This document shows, piece after piece, positions 7,023 through 12,213 of a stretch of 14,389 nucleotides of DNA; the stretch's first letter is position 1; each line of letters opens with the position of its first letter. The DNA is from Anaerolineales bacterium (GTDB taxonomy: Bacteria; Chloroflexota; Anaerolineae; Anaerolineales; VGOW01). Made by a program: the position numbers and the translations under genes. The notes beneath the pieces are model-generated. The model searched no databases. It had not been told where the DNA came from and worked only from the letters and a program-made list of their open reading frames with translations. The stretch spans positions 1 through 14,389 of the forward strand of contig CAKKQG010000436.1 in the NCBI GenBank assembly GCA_919901875.1, written 5' to 3'.

Positions 7023-8996
7023 ATGGAACTTCTTTTTGATCTGGCTGAAGACGAACTGCAAATTTTTTTAGCGGAAGCGGATGAACATCTGCAAACGCTG
7101 GATGAAGGTCTGGTGCGTTTGGAGCGCGAGGGCGAAGATGCCGAATTGCTGCAAGCTATTTTTCGCGCGGCGCACACCCTCAAAGGTTCGGCCGGCATGA
7201 TCGGTCACAGGCGCATGGCAGATTTAACTCACGCGCTCGAAAACATATTCGACGGTCTGCGAAGAAATTCTTTGGCGATCAGCGCCTCGCTGGTGGATGC
7301 CTGTCTTGAGTCGTTGGATGTGATCAAGATTCTGCGGAATGAAGTTGCCGAAGGCGCGTTGAGTCCGGTGGATATTGATCCGTTGAGGAAGCGGCTGCTG
7401 GCTTTGGGAGAAGGGGCTGCCGCCTCGGCGCCTGTCACCAAAAACCCGAAGGGTCTGCCAGACCCTTCGGGTTTGGTGGCGATCTCAGCTGACATCGCCT
7501 CGACGAGTGCGGTGAGCGCGGCGCGAGCGTTTCAAATTCTTCTGGCGCTTCAAGCGTTGGGGGAGGTGCCCGATTTCGATCCGCCGCAAGCGGTGATCGA
7601 AACTGCCGCGCCCGTGCATCATATCAACGCGCGAGTCGTCACCTCAAAATCAAAAGACGAAATTAGTAAAGTCTTGCTGAACATTTCGGAGATCGACTCG
7701 TTGACGATTGAGGGCGAGACGATTCCAATTAACAAGTTTGTATCTAGGCCGCCGCCGTCTTCGATTGCCGCGCCCAAGAATGGCAACGCCGACCACGCGC
7801 GCGTGGTGGTAGATAAGACGGTGCGGACGAGCGTCGGGCGTTTGGATAATTTGATGAACTTGGTCGGCGAGTTGATCACTGATCGCAATCGTTTGTTTCA
7901 AGCGCGCACTGACTTCGAGCGGCGCTTTCGCGGCGATGAGCATGTAGACAATTTGGCGCAGACGATCCTTCACGTCGGGCGTATTACCGATCAGTTGCAA
8001 GAGGAGGTGATGCGGATTCGTATGTTGCCCATCGCCAACGTCTTCAATAAGTTTCCGCGCTTGGTGCGCGATCTTTCGCGCAAAGCCGATAAGCAAATGG
8101 AGTTGGTGACAAAAGGTGAAGACACCGAATTAGATCGCTCGGTGATCGAAGTGATTGACGATCCGTTGATCCATTTGATTCGCAATTCGGTGGATCACGG
8201 CATTGAGCCGCCCGCCGTTCGTGTTGCCGCAGGCAAAGCGGAACGCGGAACGATCACGCTCACGGCGCGTCACGAAGAGAGTCGCATCATCATTACGGTG
8301 GAAGACGATGGGCGCGGCATTGATGTGGAGCGTGTGAAAGCGAGTGCCGCGAAAAAGAATTTGATTAGCGAAGACGAGGCGGCGAAGCTCTCGCCCGAAG
8401 AAGCGATTGACTTGATCTTTTTGCCCGGTCTCTCGACGGCGGACAAAGTGAGCGATGTATCGGGGCGCGGCGTGGGGATGGACATCGTCCGCACCAACAT
8501 TGAACGACTCAGTGGCAACGTCACGGTAGAGACGTGGGCTGGGCGCGGCACCCGTTTTCAAATTGCCTTGCCACTCACGCTGGCGATCATTCAATCGCTG
8601 TTAGTGGATGTCGGGCGCGGAACTTATGCTATTCCGTTGGCGGCGGTGATGGAGACTCTGCGTATTCCACTGAGCGACATTCACACCGTGCGCGGCAAGC
8701 CGCTGATCAGAGTGCGCGATCACATTTTGCCGTTGGTCGGCTTGAGCCAGGCCTTTGGTTTTACGAATGGCAAAGCCAATGGCGCGACTCATAGATATGT
8801 CGTGGCGGTTAAGTGGGGTAAGTTAGAAGTGGGCTTGATGGTGGATAAGTTGTTGGGCACTCAAGAAGTGGTGATCAAATCACTGGGCGTAGTAGTGGGC
8901 GAGACCCCCGGCGTTTCGGGCGCGGCGATCTTAGGTGATGGTCGCGTGGCGTTGATCGTTGATGTGCCGAGCTTGTTCAAGATGATTGGGGCATAG
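7023..8996 (+). CDS. cheA: CheA, chemotaxis histidine kinase
   Basis: 657-residue kinase with the full CheA domain order. P1 (about 6-125) carries the phosphorylation site His51 (AAHTLKGSAGM). A reduced P2-like segment (151-235, AARAFQILLALQALGEV) would dock CheY/CheB. P3 dimerisation helices start near 268 (SVGRLDNLMNLVGEL). P4 ATPase has the N box at 384-395 (HLIRNSVDHGIE, Asn388), G1 (VEDDGRGID, 426-434) and G2 (GRGVGMDIVR, 481-490). P5 (about 515-657) is the CheW-like regulatory domain. It phosphorylates CheY and both CheBs. The P1-P2 linker contains an in-frame palindromic repeat (about residues 140-151). No cheW is in the window, so the adaptor must be encoded elsewhere. The Shine-Dalgarno is weak; the start agrees with the usual position of P1. 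Confidence 0.96.
   Translation: MELLFDLAEDELQIFLAEADEHLQTLDEGLVRLEREGEDAELLQAIFRAAHTLKGSAGMIGHRRMADLTHALENIFDGLRRNSLAISASLVDACLESLDVIKILRNEVAEGALSPVDIDPLRKRLLALGEGAAASAPVTKNPKGLPDPSGLVAISADIASTSAVSAARAFQILLALQALGEVPDFDPPQAVIETAAPVHHINARVVTSKSKDEISKVLLNISEIDSLTIEGETIPINKFVSRPPPSSIAAPKNGNADHARVVVDKTVRTSVGRLDNLMNLVGELITDRNRLFQARTDFERRFRGDEHVDNLAQTILHVGRITDQLQEEVMRIRMLPIANVFNKFPRLVRDLSRKADKQMELVTKGEDTELDRSVIEVIDDPLIHLIRNSVDHGIEPPAVRVAAGKAERGTITLTARHEESRIIITVEDDGRGIDVERVKASAAKKNLISEDEAAKLSPEEAIDLIFLPGLSTADKVSDVSGRGVGMDIVRTNIERLSGNVTVETWAGRGTRFQIALPLTLAIIQSLLVDVGRGTYAIPLAAVMETLRIPLSDIHTVRGKPLIRVRDHILPLVGLSQAFGFTNGKANGATHRYVVAVKWGKLEVGLMVDKLLGTQEVVIKSLGVVVGETPGVSGAAILGDGRVALIVDVPSLFKMIGA
7442..7474. 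repeat. In-frame palindromic repeat inside cheA
   Basis: A perfect 15-bp hairpin with arms AAACCCGAAGGGTCT (7442-7456) and AGACCCTTCGGGTTT (7460-7474) and loop GCC lies inside the cheA coding sequence. CACC (7436-7439) and GGTG (7475-7478) extend it after a two-base bulge. It encodes roughly NPKGLPDPSGL in the linker between the P1 and P2 domains and leaves the frame open. The form is that of a REP-like element tolerated in a flexible linker, similar in principle to the Rickettsia palindromic elements found in genes. Confidence 0.85.
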
Positions 8997-9024
8997 CGAA
9001 TTTGTAAAGATTTAGCGTGAAGGT

Positions 9025-10131
9025 ATGGCGACTCGAACGATGCTGTCTGCTTCAGGTGTGAGCCAAGAGGCACGTCCGGTGCGTGTGTTGGTGGTGGACG
9101 ACTCGGCTTATATGCGTTTCACCTTAACCAAATATCTCAACGAAGCATCAGGCTTCGTGGTGGTGGGCGCGGCGCGCGATGGACGCGACGCCCTCGACAT
9201 GATCCCGAAAGTTAAACCCGACGTGGTGACGTTGGATGTTGAAATGCCACGCCTCGACGGACTCTCGACTCTGCGCGAGATCATGGCGGTCTGTCCCATG
9301 CCGGTGGTCATGTTGAGCAGCCTCACCGCCGAAGGCGCGCGTGAAACTGTTCAGGCGCTGACGTTGGGCGCAGTAGATTTTGTGTTGAAGCCGCCAGCCA
9401 AAGCCAATGTGGCAATGGTGATGAATGAAGTGATCGCTAAAGTGCGAGCGGCGGCTACGGCTAAGGTCATGCCGCCAATCGCTCCCCGCCAATTTCATCA
9501 ACCGACCCCAGCGGTCTACGTTTCATCCAAACCCACGCGCGCTTTGCGTCGTGGCGATAAGGTCGTGGTGGTGGGCGCGTCCACCGGCGGTCCCCGCGCC
9601 CTCAACACGGTCGTCGCCGCATTAGCGCCGCGCCTTGAGGCGGCGTTCTTAATCGTTCAGCACATGCCCGTCGGGTTCACCCGATCACTTGCCGAGCGAC
9701 TCGATCACATCTCACCGCTTGCCATCAAAGAAGCGGAACCCGGTGATGCCATTGAAGTGGGGCGCGGCTTGCTGGCGCCCGGCGGCTTCCACATGATGGT
9801 CAACGATCACGATCGTATTGAATTGAATCAAAACCCAACCGTTCACGGCGTGCGACCGGCGATTGATGTGACGATGGCTTCGGTGGCGGCGCGCTATAAA
9901 GAGGCGAGTGTGGGCGTGGTGTTAACTGGTATGGGACGTGATGGCACAAACGGTTCAGTCTTGATCCACGCAGCGGGCGGGCGCGTGATTGCCGAAGATG
10001 AAGAGACGTGCGTGGTGTGGGGCATGCCGCGCAGTGTTGCCGAAGCGGGCGTGGCAAATACGATTGCCAAATTGCCCGATGTAGCGGGGGAGATTGAAAA
10101 AGCGGTGAAGACAATGAACAATGAACAATGA
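9025..10131 (+). CDS. cheB: CheB2, second receptor methylesterase/deamidase
   Basis: 368-residue paralogue of CheB1 with the same two domains. The receiver (about 18-142) has Asp25-Asp26, phosphoacceptor Asp71 (VTLDVEMPRLDG), Ser98/Ser99 and Lys122. The esterase domain (about 178-362) has Ser186 (GASTGG), His213 (QHMP) and Asp306 (GMGRDG). All catalytic residues are present, so both CheBs look active. The receiver-esterase linker (about 145-175) is the least similar part between the two, while blocks such as GPRALNTVVA and CVVWGMPRSVAEAGVA are identical. GAAGG lies only 1 base before the chosen ATG; the ATG at 9040 is an alternative. The last residues (TMNNEQ) and the stop codon come from a heptanucleotide tandem repeat, so the C-terminus is not ancestral. 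Confidence 0.94.
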   Translation: MATRTMLSASGVSQEARPVRVLVVDDSAYMRFTLTKYLNEASGFVVVGAARDGRDALDMIPKVKPDVVTLDVEMPRLDGLSTLREIMAVCPMPVVMLSSLTAEGARETVQALTLGAVDFVLKPPAKANVAMVMNEVIAKVRAAATAKVMPPIAPRQFHQPTPAVYVSSKPTRALRRGDKVVVVGASTGGPRALNTVVAALAPRLEAAFLIVQHMPVGFTRSLAERLDHISPLAIKEAEPGDAIEVGRGLLAPGGFHMMVNDHDRIELNQNPTVHGVRPAIDVTMASVAARYKEASVGVVLTGMGRDGTNGSVLIHAAGGRVIAEDEETCVVWGMPRSVAEAGVANTIAKLPDVAGEIEKAVKTMNNEQ

Positions 10132-10187
10132 ACAATGAAGAATGACAAATGAAGAATGACAAATGAAGAATGAAGAATGAACAATTA
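10111..10187 (+). repeat. 11-unit heptanucleotide tandem repeat (cheB2-cheR junction)
   Basis: The sequence divides without gaps into eleven 7-base units: four ACAATGA, then AGAATGA, CAAATGA, AGAATGA, CAAATGA, AGAATGA, AGAATGA and a final ACAATTA. The first three units lie in cheB2 and the third supplies its TGA stop; the rest occupy most of the gap to cheR. Seven is not a multiple of three, so a change in copy number inside the coding part would shift the frame, though TGA recurs in every unit. Every complete unit carries ATGA. Confidence 0.9.
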
Positions 10188-10213
10188 CGAATACCGACTC
10201 TTGTCTCCTGATC

Positions 10214-10996
10214 ATGGAAACAGAAATCTACGTTCAAGTTAAACACTCGGTCAAATCGTTGTTAGACATTGATCTCAACAGCTACAAAGACGAACAGATG
10301 AAGCGCCGCTTGGATTCGTGGCTGACCCGAAGCGGCGAACCGTCGTGGCACGATTACTTCAAGCGTGTGCGATCTGATTTGGATGAGAAGTCGCGCTTCC
10401 GCAATTACCTCACCATCAACGTCTCGGCGTTTTTTCGTGACCCGGAGCGATGGATCGATCTGCGCGAAAAAGTTTTGCCGCACTTGCTCGCCTCTTCGCC
10501 GAGCGGTTTGCGCGTGTGGAGCGCGGGCTGTTCGATAGGACCCGAACCGTACACCGTGGCGATCTTATTTGATGAGCTGCGTCTGCGTCATCAACCGTAT
10601 TTGCTCGCCACCGATTTAGATCGCGGCGCATTGGCAAAGGCACAAGCGCGCGGACCTTTTACGGCAGACGATCTTCGCAACGTGACGTCGCAACAGATCG
10701 AAGGTTATTTTGAATCGGTTGCGCCGCAGTTCTATGTAAAAGCGGCCATTGCCAAGCGCGTCACCTTCCGCGAACAAAATATGCTTGCCGATGATTTCGA
10801 GCCGGGCTTTGATCTGATTGTGTGCCGCAACGTGGTTATTTACTTCACCGAGTCGGCAAAGAACGCGCTGTACCGGAAGTTTTGTGGCGCACTCAAACCG
10901 GGCGGAGTGTTGTTCGTCGGCGGCACCGAAATTATTCCGCGCTATCACGATAGTGGTTTTCGTAATTTCGGACTCTCGTTTTATCAAAAGATGTGA
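10214..10996 (+). CDS. cheR: CheR, receptor glutamate methyltransferase
   Basis: 260-residue S-adenosylmethionine-dependent methyltransferase that methylates receptor glutamates, opposing CheB. The N-terminal helical part (1-65) is followed by the CheR block INVSAFFRDPE (68-78), the SAM-binding motif I at 105-113 (GCSIGPEPY), ATDLD (132-136), and DLIVCRNVVIYF (200-211) with KPGGVLFVGGTE (228-239). Motif I departs from the usual GCSTGEEPY at two places (Ile and Pro) but keeps the second Glu (Glu111). The ATG follows the heptamer array by 26 bases and has no good Shine-Dalgarno. The stop overlaps the extreme upstream end of the cheX3 frame; the two genes are effectively adjacent. There is no sign of truncation. 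Confidence 0.94.
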   Translation: METEIYVQVKHSVKSLLDIDLNSYKDEQMKRRLDSWLTRSGEPSWHDYFKRVRSDLDEKSRFRNYLTINVSAFFRDPERWIDLREKVLPHLLASSPSGLRVWSAGCSIGPEPYTVAILFDELRLRHQPYLLATDLDRGALAKAQARGPFTADDLRNVTSQQIEGYFESVAPQFYVKAAIAKRVTFREQNMLADDFEPGFDLIVCRNVVIYFTESAKNALYRKFCGALKPGGVLFVGGTEIIPRYHDSGFRNFGLSFYQKM

Positions 10997-11007
10997 GGCT
11001 CACTACG

Positions 11008-11538
11008 ATGAATGTCAAATTTATTAATCCATTTGTCGAAGCGGCGTTTGAAGTGTTGCACGCCGAGACCAATTTAAATGTGTCGCGCGGCGAGTTGGGT
11101 TTAGAGAAAACTCCTTACGTCACCGACGATGCCACCGTGATCATCAGTTTAGTGGGTCGGGTGGAGGGCACAGTTTTCTATAGCCTGAGTGAACGGGCGG
11201 CGGTGTCGCTTGCGGCGCGGATGATGGGTGAATCGCTCACGACGTTTAATAGTCTGGCGCAAAGCAGTATCGCCGAGTTGGGGAACGTGATCACCGGACG
11301 GGCGAGCGTTAAACTTTCTGAGGCGGGATACGAAGCGACGATCTCACCGCCGACTCTGCTGTTGGGTAAAGGGGCGACGATCTCTACCCTCGACTTTGCG
11401 CGGCTCGTGCTACCGCTTAATTCTGAATGTGGTGCGGTGACGATTCACCTTGCCTTGCGTGAGGGGATGATGCATCGCGTGGTCAGTGCGGCAGCACTGC
11501 CTGTTCCGGCGCGACCGGCATTTCAGACGCAGGTTTAA
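11008..11538 (+). CDS. cheX: CheX3, CheX-type chemotaxis phosphatase
   Basis: 176-residue third CheX paralogue with Ser86-x3-Glu90-x2-Asn93 (SSIAELGNVITG), expected to dephosphorylate receiver proteins. It is closest to cheX2 (shared GRASVKLS, LLGKGATISTLDF, LPLNSECG). A GTG at 10993 would start earlier and overlap cheR, but the ATG at 11008 gives the N-terminus shared by all three copies and has GAGG (10995-10998) 9 bases upstream, so it is preferred. The gene follows cheR directly and closes this transcription block; structured non-coding DNA starts right after its stop. The last ~20 residues (Ala/Pro-rich) lie beyond the conserved domain. Confidence 0.88.
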   Translation: MNVKFINPFVEAAFEVLHAETNLNVSRGELGLEKTPYVTDDATVIISLVGRVEGTVFYSLSERAAVSLAARMMGESLTTFNSLAQSSIAELGNVITGRASVKLSEAGYEATISPPTLLLGKGATISTLDFARLVLPLNSECGAVTIHLALREGMMHRVVSAAALPVPARPAFQTQV

Positions 11539-11550
11539 AAGCAGAAGGCT

Positions 11551-11775
11551 GAAAGCGCTGAGAACGCTGACAGTCGCTGATACAAAAAACTGGACTTACG
11601 CACCTTAATCACGAATGACTCGAATATACGAATAACACGAATTCCCTTTTGTTTTATTCGTCAAATTCGGAACATTCGTGGCATTCGTGATAAAGATTTC
11701 TGTGAATTGCGTAAGTCCAGTAATAAAAGAGAATCAGCGCGCGTTGCGTCAGCGACGATCAGTGTCATCAGCGTT
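11551..11775. repeat. Outer inverted clusters of CTGA/TCAG around the MITE-like element
   Basis: Left of the element CTGA recurs at short spacing (GCGCTGA, AACGCTGA at 11563-11570, GTCGCTGA at 11573-11580). Right of it the complement recurs (ATCAGCG near 11733, TCAGCGAC at 11749-11756, TCAGCGTT at 11768-11775). AACGCTGA pairs with TCAGCGTT and GTCGCTGA with TCAGCGAC, in nested order. So the 133-base element sits in the centre of a second, larger inverted repeat. Confidence 0.65.
11589..11721. mobile_element. MITE-like element with 14-bp terminal inverted repeats
   Basis: 133-base element bounded by perfect terminal inverted repeats ACTGGACTTACGCA (11589-11602) and TGCGTAAGTCCAGT (11708-11721). 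Subterminal 10-bp inverted copies (ATCACGAATG at 11608-11617, CATTCGTGAT at 11682-11691) and four CGAAT units on the left against four ATTCG units on the right make the whole element fold on itself. There is no open reading frame. I see no clean target-site duplication. GGACTTACGCA-type ends are familiar from non-autonomous elements of other phyla, but this is recalled, not searched. Confidence 0.75.
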
Positions 11776-11840
11776 CAAAGGTTTAAAGGCCCTCAAATGG
11801 TTTTACGCAATGCTCACGTCAAGGATTAAATTTTTTTGGG

Positions 11841-11846
11841 TATAAG
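11841..11846 (+). promoter_or_regulatory. Possible -10 box upstream of mcp2
   Basis: TATAAG lies just after a T-rich stretch and upstream of the hairpin leader and mcp2. At the right distance the -35 region (GTCAAG, 11818-11823) matches TTGACA poorly. The position between the nested repeats and the leader hairpins fits a promoter for mcp2, but the assignment is weak. Confidence 0.25.
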
Positions 11847-11898
11847 CCGATAACATGAATGGGAGTGATGAAAGGCAGTGACTGTGATGAGGGCTATT

Positions 11899-11974
11899 AA
11901 GACTGCGTAGGGCGCTATTGCGTGGCGGTCTTTTGGTAACGCAAAGCACTTCTGTGAAGAAGTGTTTTGTGTTT
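11899..11974 (+). terminator. Hairpin pair ending in a terminator-like stem
   Basis: AAGACTGC (11899-11906) pairs with GCGGTCTT (11925-11932) around a small inner stem (GCGC/GCGT, 11912-11923). A second stem, AAAGCACTTCT (11943-11953) with AGAAGTGTTTT (11958-11968), has a GTGA tetraloop and is followed by GTGTTT. TTGCGT (11918-11923) can alternatively pair with ACGCAA (11939-11944), competing with both stems. This is the layout of an intrinsic terminator or attenuator. I could not match the upstream part to a known riboswitch class. Confidence 0.45.
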
Positions 11975-12070
11975 AAAAACTATGGCGTCAACACTTCATA
12001 GCTCATTTAGGTTCAGTATATGGGTGGTTTACTGACGCAAAAAATAGTTGGTTGTAACTTGTTAGGTAGG

Positions 12071-12173
12071 CTTTCAGCGTCCTTATCCGCTGGGCAGGCA
12101 CAAGGGAAACACTCCCGCCGGAAGCCAAAGGTTCGAATCCTTTGGCGGCGGACAAGGACGCTGAAAATTTTTT
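12071..12173 (+). ncRNA. T-arm-like hairpin inside a 19-bp terminator-like stem, upstream of mcp2
   Basis: TTTCAGCGTCCTTATCCGC (12072-12090) pairs with 12148-12166 over 19 positions with one mismatch, and a run of six T (12168-12173) follows. Inside are a 4-bp hairpin (GGGA/TCCC, 12104-12116) and an 8-bp hairpin GCCAAAGG (12124-12131)/CCTTTGGC (12139-12146) closing a TTCGAAT loop, the consensus of a tRNA T-loop. GGCAGGCACAAGGG also recalls a leucine-tRNA D-arm and anticodon arm. A normal 7-bp acceptor stem, a 5-bp T-stem, U33 and CCA are absent, so it is not a functional canonical tRNA. It could be a tRNA-derived leader, a riboswitch-like attenuator, or a small RNA with its own terminator. 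Confidence 0.4.
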
Positions 12174-12213
12174 GGGTGCACCCGCAGGCTGCACTACATC
12201 ATGGAGAAGAAAA

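Larger units (their letters stand above)
11539..12213. other. 675-bp non-coding region between cheX3 and mcp2
   Basis: I see no credible gene here on either strand. In order it holds CTGA clusters, the 133-base MITE-like element, TCAG clusters, a possible -10 box, the hairpin/terminator pair, a plain AT-richer stretch (about 11975-12065), the T-arm-like structure, and a last small hairpin (GTGCA at 12176-12180 with TGCAC at 12190-12194) just before the mcp2 ribosome-binding site. The spacing and terminator-like structures suggest mcp2 is transcribed separately from the cheA-cheX3 block. Confidence 0.8.

Noticed and set aside
9800..10246. Minus-strand frames over the heptamer array (Phe/Ser/His-rich)
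   Set aside because: They are translations of the antisense repeat and of cheB2 in another frame, with no recognisable domain.
11853..11950. Class I c-di-GMP (GEMM) riboswitch
   Set aside because: Only the ACGCAAAGC fragment fits; the conserved upstream half and its P1b hairpin are not present.
12086..12152. A functional class II tRNA (leucine-like)
   Set aside because: T-loop and D-arm-like pieces are visible, but the T-stem is 8 bp, the anticodon loop lacks U33, no 7-bp acceptor stem adjoins the T-arm and the 3' CCA is absent.
12142..12213. In-frame upstream extension of mcp2 from an ATG at 12142
   Set aside because: It would translate the stem and T-run of the structured leader, places 24 unlikely residues before TM1, and lacks a ribosome-binding site; GGAG before 12214 is a much better start.
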